From contig CAKSWU010000038.1 in assembly GCA_934513205.1 (NCBI GenBank), positions 1 through 10,463 of the forward strand: a stretch of 10,463 bases of DNA. Reading direction: 5' to 3'. Positions 1 to 6,600 of the stretch are shown piece by piece. Below the pieces are notes generated by a model, which was not told where the DNA came from, did no database searches, and was given only the letters and a program-made list of their open reading frames with translations. The DNA is from an uncultured Faecalibacterium sp. GTDB lineage: Bacteria > Bacillota > Clostridia > Oscillospirales > Ruminococcaceae. Every line of letters starts with the position of its first letter. Position 1 is the stretch's first letter. A program made the translations under genes and the position numbers.

Positions 1-126
1 CAGCAAGCAATGTTTTCGTCTATACAAAAACACTTTTTGCGTTGCAAAATGCTTGTTGGGGAAGTGCCCCAAACCCCGTTGTTCTGCATTTTTCAATGCA
101 GGCTGCGCGTCCCGGCGGGACACTTT
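1..126. other. Non-coding hairpin cluster, candidate oriT or structured RNA
   Basis: No gene is visible here; the preceding minus-strand gene stops at 127-129. The segment holds four consecutive short perfect inverted repeats: 35-40/44-49 (TTTTGC/GCAAAA), 56-61/67-72 (TTGGGG/CCCCAA), 85-90/95-100 (TGCATT/AATGCA) and 109-113/117-121 (GTCCC/GGGAC). A longer imperfect inverted repeat pairs CAGCAAGCA at 1-9 with TGCTTGTTG at 50-58 (8 of 9). The 9-mer ACACTTTTT occurs at 30-38 and again at 120-128. Dense inverted repeats in a mobilization region are typical of origins of transfer, but I recognise no established nic sequence, so oriT is inference. An untranslated structured RNA or a regulatory region for a gene beyond the left edge are alternatives. 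Confidence 0.3.
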
Positions 127-645
127 TTATCCGATGATACGTTCCGGGTCATTGAGAACTTGCACAAGGTGCGATGCCGCTTCTGCCAGAGAAGCATACT
201 TCATCTGTTCCGGGACAGGCGCATCCAGAAGCGAAACGCCCCACTCCTGCATACAGTCAGCAAGTTCTTTCTGCGCCAGCAGTGCAGCCTCTCGGCGCAT
301 TTCCGGGGAAGTGTTTCTGTCCAGAACGTAGGCAGTATGAAATCTGCCGTTGCGATCCTCCGTCAATTGCACCATGGAATCGTGGTCAATCCAGAAATGG
401 CAGAACCAGAGCCTGCCGCCGATGTTCTCCATGTTATGGCGGAGATCTTCTTCACCGCTCCATTGCGGCACTTCGGAGAGAATGCTCTGCAACTGCTCAT
501 ACGCCTGCTGCTCATCGGGCGTGACTTTCTTGCCGCAATATTCCTGCTGGATGGTACGCTGCCAGAATAACGCCAGCTTGCCGAGCTTCGCCTGCTCAAT
601 CGCATCCTGAATGTCGGCTAAAATACTGTACTGTGGTTTTCGCAT
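127..645 (-). CDS. Hypothetical protein, 172 aa, accessory cargo
   Basis: I do not recognise this protein. The ATG start (643-645) has a good ribosome binding site, GAGGG on the minus strand at 653-657, seven bases upstream. It looks soluble: no signal peptide or membrane helix, mostly charged helical segments (residues about 1-60 and 115-165) and an aromatic/histidine patch in the middle (GGRLWFCHFWIDHD, about 77-89) followed by a strand-like stretch RFHTAYVLDR. It is transcribed alone: a terminator lies upstream after the XRE gene, with a TATAAT element between. Its position beside a regulator at the edge of the mobilization genes suggests cargo or a small regulatory or immunity protein, but nothing in the sequence assigns a function. 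I am confident it is a real gene because start, RBS and promoter-like element agree. Confidence 0.8.
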   Translation of the reverse strand: MRKPQYSILADIQDAIEQAKLGKLALFWQRTIQQEYCGKKVTPDEQQAYEQLQSILSEVPQWSGEEDLRHNMENIGGRLWFCHFWIDHDSMVQLTEDRNGRFHTAYVLDRNTSPEMRREAALLAQKELADCMQEWGVSLLDAPVPEQMKYASLAEAASHLVQVLNDPERIIG

Positions 646-696
646 CTCTGCACCCTCAAATCAACTCTTTAGGAAATGATACATTCTATAAGCATC

Positions 697-702
697 ATTA
701 TA
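697..702 (-). promoter_or_regulatory. Putative -10 element for the 172-aa gene
   Basis: The minus strand reads TATAAT here, a perfect -10 hexamer, about 50 bases upstream of the ATG at 645 and just downstream of the XRE-gene terminator. The expected -35 position falls in the T-rich terminator tail and matches TTGACA poorly, so the promoter is weak or may need an activator. Confidence 0.35.
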
Positions 703-716
703 GCTGAAAGGAATGC

Positions 717-756
717 AAAAGAAAAGCGCATCGGCTAAATTTCAGCCGATGCGCTT
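717..756 (-). terminator. Intrinsic terminator after the XRE regulator gene
   Basis: A perfect 13-bp stem (724-736 with 744-756, AAGCGCATCGGCT) with a 7-base loop is followed on the minus strand by a T-rich tract (TTTTCTTTT, 717-725). It begins 15 bases after the stop codon of the XRE gene, as expected for a Rho-independent terminator of that gene, and separates it from the 172-aa gene. Confidence 0.85.
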
Positions 757-770
757 GCAAAGTATGTGGT

Positions 771-1109
771 TCATTCCTCGTTTGTGAGGTAAGGGAGATT
801 GCTGATATAGGTGTCCAGCAGGTCGAGTGCCGCCTTTTTCTGGATTGGAGTCAAACCTTCCAGCCGTTTACGAATCTCGTCATCGGTCACATGGGATGCT
901 GTGCCGACATAATCACGGAGCAGAACATCTGCCGGAACGTCCAGCGCATTCAGAATGCTGATAAGCGTAGAAAGACTAGGCTCTTTCAGTCCACGCTCAA
1001 TTGCGCCGATAAAATTGGAGGAAAGATTTGCTTTTTCAGCAAGCTGTTCCATCGTCAAGCCCTGATTCTGCCGCTGCTCCCGCAGACGCTGCCCGAATAA
1101 TTCTTTCAT
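771..1109 (-). CDS. XRE/Cro-family helix-turn-helix regulator, 112 aa
   Basis: This is a small DNA-binding transcriptional regulator. Residues about 5-60 match the HTH_3/XRE fold: LREQRQNQGLTMEQLAEKANLS, then a recognition-helix pattern SSNFIGAIERG, then the usual KEPSLSTLISILNAL. A short C-terminal helical tail (about 75-112, beginning TDDEIRKRLEGLTPIQKK) lacks any peptidase or ImmA-dependent cleavage motif that I can see. I chose ATG 1107-1109 because GGAG lies six bases upstream (1116-1119); a TTG 23 codons further up would add residues without an RBS and outside the family fold. The gene is monocistronic, flanked by the relaxase terminator upstream and its own terminator downstream. It probably represses its own promoter and perhaps element functions, as is usual for regulators in such elements; the target here is inferred. 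Confidence 0.9.
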   Translation of the reverse strand: MKELFGQRLREQRQNQGLTMEQLAEKANLSSNFIGAIERGLKEPSLSTLISILNALDVPADVLLRDYVGTASHVTDDEIRKRLEGLTPIQKKAALDLLDTYISNLPYLTNEE

Positions 1110-1218
1110 AGTACGCTCCGTTTCAATAGGGTTGATTACACTCAATAGAATACCTGTTGCGGCGCACTTGATACACAATCGTTAGACAATATTATTGCCG
1201 ATAGGAAATGCGAAACGC
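1110..1218 (-). promoter_or_regulatory. Leader of the XRE gene with candidate operator repeats
   Basis: This gap between the relaxase terminator and the XRE start must hold the XRE promoter, but I see no convincing -35/-10 pair. Two repeats could be operators: a direct repeat of TCAATAG (plus strand) at 1123-1129 and 1142-1148, spaced 19 bases start to start (about two helical turns), and an 11-base palindrome CAATATTATTG at 1187-1197. Both are short and AT-rich, so chance is possible. Confidence 0.25.
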
Positions 1219-1260
1219 AAAAAATGCCGGAAACCGACCACTCACGGTCAGTTCCCGGCA
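1219..1260 (-). terminator. Intrinsic terminator closing the relaxase operon
   Basis: A 15-bp stem (1246-1260 with 1225-1239), including two G-U wobbles when read as minus-strand RNA, has a 6-base loop and is followed by six T residues (1219-1224). It begins eight bases after the relaxase stop codon. No comparable T tract exists in the plus direction, so it acts on leftward transcription. Confidence 0.9.
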
Positions 1261-1268
1261 ATTTGTTC

Positions 1269-2660
1269 TTATCGAGCCTGCTCGTTCTCCTGTGCTGGCT
1301 TTTCCTCTGCAAAAAATCGTTCTACGTTTTTCTGTGCCCGGACCAGTTCTTGCATCTCGTTCCGTGCCTTGCGGTAGTCCGGGTAGGCTGCTTTCTTTTG
1401 GGTCAATAGTTCTGCAAACTCCGCATCCAACTCCTTGACCTTCGGCAGTTTTTGCAGCCCGGCCTCGTCAAAGGCAGCTTTCGCCGCCTTGTGCAGGGAG
1501 ATTTCCTCCCGGTGGGCTTCCAAAAACTTTTTACTGTACCCAGCTTTCCGATAAGCGGCGTACACCTCACGGGTCTTGGCATAGTTGATGATGTGGGTTT
1601 TCAAGACAGCAATCTCTGTCAGCCTTGCTTCTGCCGCCTTGATGGAATCCCCCATAGCATGATAGCGTTCGGTTGCCGCCGCTGCACGCTCCCGCAGCTC
1701 CTCTGCGCTGTTGATTTTTTGCTCCTGCAAGAACAGCAACGTCTTGGACATCTCTTTCAGGTTGAACTTGGTTGCCCACTTTTTGTAACCAACGCTTTTG
1801 CCTGCCGCCATTTTCTGCGGAATGTCTACCAGAAGCTGGAACGGTTGCTCCTGCAATGGCTTCCTCTGGTACGGCTTGTGCTCAACCCTTCCCTCCAGCA
1901 CCGCCTTGATCTCGTCCTCGCCATAGCCGGTGCCCAGAGTGCGAAAACGGATAAACCGTTTCTGACCCTTGCCCTTCACCGCCGTGTGTTTGCCGCGCTT
2001 CACCTCATAGCCCTGCTGCTCCAGCTTTTGCAAAAACGCTTCGTAGTCCGTCGGCTTTTCTGCAAGGATGGTGTCGATGATACTGCACAGGCGGTCACGG
2101 TTGCTTTCTTTGGGCGGGTAAACAATACGCTTCTGCCGTTCCCGGTAGGGCTTGTACTCGATGGTAGAGAGTTGATGTTCCAGACAAATCAGGTCGCTTA
2201 ACCGCTGTACCGCAAAGGTGGAAAGCCAGAAATTTTTGAATTTGCGGGTTCCATCCAAGGCGGTGGAATTATAAATAATGTGGTTATGGATGTGCGCCCG
2301 GTCGGTGTGGGTGGCAACGATAAAAGCGTGTTTTCCCTTCAAAAACCGCTCAGCAAACTCATAGCCGATGCGATTGGCTTCCTCCGGCGTAACTTCCCCC
2401 GGCTTGAAGGACTGCCGCACCTGATAGGCGATAACATCACTTTTCTGGCTGCGCCCGGTGGTCTGCTCGTACAGCCGTTTCGTCAGCAGAAATTCCTCGT
2501 CTACGGTCAACGGGCTGCATTGGTAGCTGCTGACCAACTCGCCCTGTTCGGTCTTGTCCGGGTTCTGGATATAGCTGGTGTGGCTGTGCAGACAAGCCCC
2601 GATGGACTTGCCTTTATTTTTCCGCATGGGGATCAACCGTGTTGCTGCCAGTGCCACCAC
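1269..2660 (-). CDS. Relaxase / mobilization nuclease (PF03432 type, probably MOBP)
   Basis: This endonuclease would nick one strand at oriT, stay covalently bound through a tyrosine and lead the strand into the recipient. The N-terminal relaxase domain covers about residues 1-250. Y30 in HTSYIQNPDKT is the probable catalytic tyrosine, and H118, H123, H125 and H127 in HTDRAHIHNH form the metal-binding histidine motif. S84 lies in the conserved AYQVRQSFKPGE stretch. The C-terminal half (about 300-460) is charged and probably coiled coil. The start is uncertain. GTG 2658-2660 sits directly against the AAGGGG ribosome binding site, ATG 2625-2627 would delete the conserved ATRLIPM strand, and CTG 2649-2651 has ideal spacing and best fits the family N-terminus. 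It lies downstream of a small helical protein gene, separated by a terminator, and partners the MobC-like protein encoded further right. Confidence 0.93.
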   Translation of the reverse strand: MVALAATRLIPMRKNKGKSIGACLHSHTSYIQNPDKTEQGELVSSYQCSPLTVDEEFLLTKRLYEQTTGRSQKSDVIAYQVRQSFKPGEVTPEEANRIGYEFAERFLKGKHAFIVATHTDRAHIHNHIIYNSTALDGTRKFKNFWLSTFAVQRLSDLICLEHQLSTIEYKPYRERQKRIVYPPKESNRDRLCSIIDTILAEKPTDYEAFLQKLEQQGYEVKRGKHTAVKGKGQKRFIRFRTLGTGYGEDEIKAVLEGRVEHKPYQRKPLQEQPFQLLVDIPQKMAAGKSVGYKKWATKFNLKEMSKTLLFLQEQKINSAEELRERAAAATERYHAMGDSIKAAEARLTEIAVLKTHIINYAKTREVYAAYRKAGYSKKFLEAHREEISLHKAAKAAFDEAGLQKLPKVKELDAEFAELLTQKKAAYPDYRKARNEMQELVRAQKNVERFFAEEKPAQENEQAR

Positions 2661-2668
2661 CCCCTTAC

Positions 2669-2697
2669 AAAAAGAAAATGCCGCACATCGGCGGCAT
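2669..2697 (-). terminator. Intrinsic terminator or attenuator upstream of the relaxase
   Basis: A perfect 7-bp stem ATGCCGC/GCGGCAT (2678-2684 with 2691-2697) and 6-base loop are followed on the minus strand by TTTTCTTTTTG. It lies six bases after the stop codon of the preceding small gene and ends only a few bases before the relaxase ribosome binding site (AAGGGGG, about 2660-2666). It therefore probably lowers relaxase transcription relative to the genes before it. Confidence 0.7.
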
Positions 2698-2702
2698 CAA
2701 GA

Positions 2703-2960
2703 TCATTTGGATAATTTTTCGTGATCGGCAGCACCTGCCAGATACATGGCTTCCTGCCGAACACTTTCCAATTCGTTGCTGATTGCATCCAATTCCAGAT
2801 AGAGGCTCCATGCTTCTTCGCTGATAAGAGCTTTCAGCGCATTCTCTGCGGTGATTTTTTTCTGGATCAGTGCATGGTATTCATCATCGTCTGCAAGCTG
2901 TCGTTGCAGAATATCTTTCAGATTTTCCCAATAATAGTCGGTCATAGCATCCGTGTCCAT
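2703..2960 (-). CDS. Small helical element protein, 85 aa, unknown function
   Basis: A small acidic, wholly helical protein. Residues about 22-75 form two or more amphipathic helices (DEYHALIQKKITAENALKAL, then LYLELDAISNELESVRQEAM). The pattern loosely resembles the small DUF6809-like proteins found in clostridial mobile elements, but this is a weak visual similarity and I would not rely on it. I chose ATG 2958-2960 because GAGGG (2966-2970) lies five bases upstream. A GTG at 2970-2972 would overlap the upstream stop codon as GTGA and add four residues but has no clear RBS. It is tightly linked behind the membrane protein gene and closed by its own terminator. The neighbours suggest a helper in mobilization; the function is unknown. 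Confidence 0.75.
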   Translation of the reverse strand: MDTDAMTDYYWENLKDILQRQLADDDEYHALIQKKITAENALKALISEEAWSLYLELDAISNELESVRQEAMYLAGAADHEKLSK

Positions 2961-2968
2961 CGAATCCC

Positions 2969-3244
2969 TCACAATCCGGCAATCCAGCCATTAAAACGCT
3001 CCGCTGCCTCTACGATCAAAGTGCCCATGAAGATCAGCGAAAAGCAGCCAAACTCTGCCACCAGCAAGATCAAAAACTGCAGCCACTCCCGGCAGTACAG
3101 CGTATAAAGACCGCAGCCGAAAATATACAGCATGGGCAGTGCCAGCACAAACGCCGACAGGTTCAGCGTCCATTTCAGCATCAGCACCAGAAATGCACTC
3201 AGGAGAACCACAGGAAATAGGAGAACCTTTGCTACGAATTTCAT
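2969..3244 (-). CDS. Small integral membrane protein, 91 aa
   Basis: A hydrophobic protein with about three membrane segments: residues about 5-23 (VLLFPVVLLSAFLVLML), about 28-50 (LSAFVLALPMLYIFGCGLY) and about 55-78 (WLQFLILLVAEFGCFSLIF), ending in a short polar tail. The ATG at 3242-3244 has an excellent ribosome binding site, AAGGCGG at 3252-3258, seven bases upstream, and a near-consensus promoter sits just beyond it. Small membrane proteins are often found between mobC-like and relaxase genes in clostridial elements, so a role at the membrane during transfer is reasonable, but no enzymatic or transport motif is visible and I assign no function. It is the first gene of the leftward relaxase operon. 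Confidence 0.85.
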   Translation of the reverse strand: MKFVAKVLLFPVVLLSAFLVLMLKWTLNLSAFVLALPMLYIFGCGLYTLYCREWLQFLILLVAEFGCFSLIFMGTLIVEAAERFNGWIAGL

Positions 3245-3267
3245 ATTGACACCGCCTTTCTGCTTTC

Positions 3268-3296
3268 AGTATATGGATAGAGCATGAGCCTGTCAA
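3268..3296 (-). promoter_or_regulatory. Near-consensus sigma-A promoter for the relaxase operon
   Basis: On the minus strand a perfect -35 TTGACA (3291-3296) is followed by exactly 17 bases and then -10 TATACT (3268-3273). Transcription would begin near 3260, a short distance upstream of the membrane protein start at 3244. It would make the membrane protein, small helical protein and relaxase a unit separate from the large helicase operon. Confidence 0.85.
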
Positions 3297-3316
3297 TGGT
3301 GTTGTCCCTTATGTAG

Positions 3317-3340
3317 CCCCGCAGTCCTCCTACTGCGGGG
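3317..3340. repeat. GC-rich perfect hairpin between the mobC-like gene and the relaxase-operon promoter
   Basis: A perfect 9-bp inverted repeat CCCCGCAGT (3317-3325) and ACTGCGGGG (3332-3340) encloses a 6-base loop. It lies 7 bases after the stop codon of the MobC-like gene. The minus strand has no T tract after the stem, so it is not a canonical intrinsic terminator. It may still stabilise the 3' end of the long helicase/mobC transcript, bind a protein, or contribute to termination with Rho. In minus-strand RNA the loop reads AGGAGG. Confidence 0.6.
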
Positions 3341-3347
3341 AAAAATT

Positions 3348-3680
3348 TTAGAGTTCTGCCAGCCGGGAAAGGATCTGCCGACCAATGTCGATCAGTTCAT
3401 CCAGCCGCTGCCGCAGATCCTCCATGTCGGCGGCGTAGATCCGGCCATTTTCATTGGCAGCTTTGGCATACTGGTTCAGGTTGTTGCTGCACATCTGCAA
3501 AAGATACGCCATGCGCCGCAGTTGCGGCAGATCAAGGTTCAGGCAGTAGCCGTCCAGTGACATCTTGCGGATATAGGCGCTCAGGCTGCGGATGCCCATG
3601 CCCAGCATCTTTTCATAGATGCGGTTCTTCTCCGCCTTTGTGGTTCTCAAGATGATGATCTCGTCCCGCTTTTCCCTCAC
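3348..3680 (-). CDS. mobC: MobC-like relaxosome accessory protein, 110 aa
   Basis: This family (PF05713-type plasmid mobilization relaxosome protein) binds DNA at oriT and helps the relaxase open and nick it. The N-terminus has the ribbon-helix-helix pattern (IIILRTTKAEKNRIYEKMLGMGIRS, split across strand and helix 1), followed by the family signature SLSAYIRKMSLDG and a helix containing NNLNQYAKAANENGRIYAADM (from about residue 66). Its length is normal for the family. The GTG start (3678-3680) overlaps the stop codon of the giant helicase gene as GTGA, with AAGGACGG a little upstream inside that gene, which implies translational coupling. The relaxase it should serve is three genes further downstream, in a separately promoted unit. 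Confidence 0.9.
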   Translation of the reverse strand: MREKRDEIIILRTTKAEKNRIYEKMLGMGIRSLSAYIRKMSLDGYCLNLDLPQLRRMAYLLQMCSNNLNQYAKAANENGRIYAADMEDLRQRLDELIDIGRQILSRLAEL

Positions 3681-6600
3681 CGGGCATCACCGTCCTTGTC
3701 GTAGTAACTGCGGAAAGGCTTCACCGGCTCCGGCTTGTCCGACTTTTCTTCCAGTGCCGCCAGCACCGAGGGACGGCGAGGCTCATCCTCCTGTTCTTCC
3801 TCGTCCTGTTCCGGCTCGTGGCTCTTTTCGTCCACGTCCAACTGGGCGTTCAGCTCTGCAAGCCGAGCTGATTTTTCAGCCAGTTCTTCCTCCTGTGGGA
3901 AGGGCTTTTCCACCTCGATCTGCGCCGCCGCCTGCTGCTGATGCAGGGTAGCCAGCTCATTCTCTGCGGCAGTGATGCGCTCCGGGAAGTTGTTCAGAGA
4001 ATTATCCAGACGGATGATGTTGCCCAGAGGGTCAGTGCCCAAAGGCACCGTGTACTTTCGCTGTCCCTTCAAAAGTGCCTGATACTCCGTGCGGAAAGCA
4101 TCGAACCGCAGGGACAGTTCAAAACCCCGGTAGCTGCCGATCACTTTTTCCTCGGCGTTGGGCAGTTCCGAACAGGCGAGAACCAGCCGCTCACCAGCAG
4201 TCTTTTTCTCGTCGTAGGTCACGCCCTTGATGGTCATGCCGCAGAACTCCTCTTTGCCCTGCGGGTGGGCGGCGGCAAGCTGTGCATCGGCTTTCAGCCC
4301 GGCAATGTGGGCGTTCGTTTCCTGAATGTCAGCCGGGAACTTGGTCAGCAGCTTGTCTTGCAGGCGGAATTTCTGACTCTGGTGGTCGGCTTTCAGCACT
4401 TTCAGCTTGGCGACCTGCACATCCAAATCCATCTTCTCCTTGATGAGCGGATTCCCGGCGCACAGCGCCTTGATCTCCGCATAGGAAAGCGCCTGTTCGT
4501 CCACATCCTCACAGGAGCGCACCGGGGATTTACTGGTCATAATCTGCGAGATAAATCGCTGTTTATTCTCAAGGGTCTGCCATAAATAGGCATCAAATGT
4601 TCCTTCTGTGACATAATTGAACACCTTGACTTCCTTATTCATATTGCCCTGTCGGATGATGCGACCATTGCGCTGGGTCATGTCGCTGGGCTTCCACCCA
4701 ACGTCCAAGTGATGCACCGCTACAAGCCGGGACTGCACGTTGGTACCCGCTCCCATTTTCGCCGTACTTCCGAGCAAAACTCGCACATCGCCGGAGCGCA
4801 CTTTGGAGAACAGAGCAGCCTTTTTTGCTTCGGTATCGGCGTTGTGGATAAACTCGATCTCGTTCTCCGGCACACCGGCGGCAACCAGCTTTTTGCGAAT
4901 ATCTTCGTAGACGTTAAAATTGCCATCGTTTTTCGGGGTGGAAAGGTCGCAGAACAAAAGCTGTGTCAACTTTTGCTCCTTGCCATCTTCCCAGATTTGC
5001 AGCACATTCCGAACACAAGTGTTCAGTTTGCTGTTGGGGTCATCCGGCAGAATGGGGTTCATCAGGCGGACATCCAGACCGATCTTTCGGCCATCGTTGG
5101 TGACGCACAGCATATTGTCCTCGGACGCATCCACCGCGCCGGAGTGGATTTTTGCGGCACGTTTGCTCAGTTCCTGCACCATCTCCTTTTGAATCTCGGA
5201 CGGCTTTGCCACCACGGTCTCAAATTTTGCATCCGGCACAGGTAAGTGGAGCTGGTCGCTGGTCTTGATGTCCGCAACTTCCTTGAACATCGACATCAAT
5301 TCCGGGAGGTTAAAAAACTTGGCGAACCGGGTGCGCGCACGATAGCCGGTGCCCTCCGGCGCAAGTTCGATGGCGGTGGTGGTCTCACCAAAGGTGGATG
5401 CCCAGCAGTCGAAGTGGGTCAGCCTTTTCTGTTGTAGGGTACTGTACTGCAAATACCGCATGACCGTGTACAGCTCGGTCATGGAATTGCTCACCGGGGT
5501 GCCGGTAGCGAACACCACGCCCCGTCCGCCGGTGATCTCGTCCAAGTATCTACATTTCCCGAACATATCACTGGATTTCTGTGCTTCGCTGGTGGATAAT
5601 CCTGCGACATTACGCATTTTTGTCGTGAGAAACAAATTTTTGAACGCGTGTGACTCGTCCACAAACAGACGGTCAACACCCAACTGCTCGAAGGTAACTA
5701 CATCGTCCTTGCGCTCATCGGAGCGCAGTTTTTCCAGCTTGGTTTCCAGCGTTTTCCGAGTCTTTTCCATCTGCTTGATGCTGAAATTCTCGCCTGCGTG
5801 GACTTTCAGCTCATTGATGGCGGCAAGCGTTTCATAAATTTGCTCCTGAATGATACGCTCCTGCCGCTCAAAGGACAGCGGAATGCGCTCAAACTGGCTA
5901 TGCCCGATGATGACCGCATCGTAGTCGCCGGTGGCGATGCGAGCGCAGAATTTTTTGCGGTTGGCAGTTTCAAAGTCCTTGCGCCGTGCCACCAGCAGCT
6001 TGGCATTGGGGTAGAGGTTCAGGAACTCCGAAGCCCACTGCTCCGTCAAATGGTTGGGCACCACAAAAAGGCTTTTCTGGCACAAACCAAGGCGTTTTGC
6101 TTCCATGGCGGATGCTGCCATTTCGTAAGTTTTTCCGGCACCAACTTCGTGTGCAAGCAGCGTATTACCGCCATAAAGCACATGAGCGATGGCGTTGCGC
6201 TGGTGTTCCCGGAGGGTGATCTCCGGGTTCATGCCAACAAAGTGAATGTGGGAGCCATCATACTCACGGGGGCGGGTAGAGTTGAACAGCTCGTTGTATT
6301 GTTTCACCAGCGCAATGCGCCGCTGGGGGTCCTGCCAGACCCAGTTGGCAAAAGCATCCTTGATGACCTGTTGCTTCTGCTGTGCCAGCATGGTCTCCCT
6401 TTTGTTCAGCACACGCTTGGGCTTCCCCTCGGCATCCTCGATGGTGTCATAGATGCGGACATCTTTCAGGTTCAGGGTCTCCTCCAAAATCTTGTAAGCG
6501 TTGGCACGGCTGGTGCCGTAGGTCTCGGAGGAGATAATGTCACCCCGTCCCGTGGCTGTTTTGCCCTCCACACGCCATTCGGCAGTATACGGAGAATATC

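Noticed and set aside
109..128. GTCCC/GGGAC hairpin followed by TTTTT as a plus-strand terminator
   Set aside because: The stem is only 5 bp with a 3-base loop, and no plus-strand gene precedes it. Its T run is also the antisense of the 172-aa gene stop region.
1161..1169. Minus-strand AAGTGCGCC resembling the nic core of RSF1010/pIP501-type origins
   Set aside because: The following bases do not match that nic consensus, no inverted repeat precedes it, and the relaxase encoded here appears to be of a different MOB class. A 9-base match alone is weak.
1107..1178. Upstream TTG start extending the XRE regulator by 23 residues
   Set aside because: There is no ribosome binding site before the TTG, the extension lies outside the HTH fold, and ATG 1107-1109 has GGAG at six-base spacing.
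1452..2714. Plus-strand open frames opposite the relaxase
   Set aside because: The minus-strand frame carries the relaxase tyrosine and histidine motifs with normal length; the opposite frames show no motif and are shadows.
2991..3296. 101-codon minus-strand frame overlapping the membrane protein gene
   Set aside because: It starts with TTG inside the -35 element, has no RBS, and overlaps a better supported gene with a strong promoter, RBS and membrane-helix pattern.
3317..3347. Hairpin after mobC as a canonical intrinsic terminator
   Set aside because: On the minus strand the stem is followed by CTACATAAGG, with no T tract; the A/T-rich stretch lies on the 5' side. I therefore list it only as an inverted repeat.
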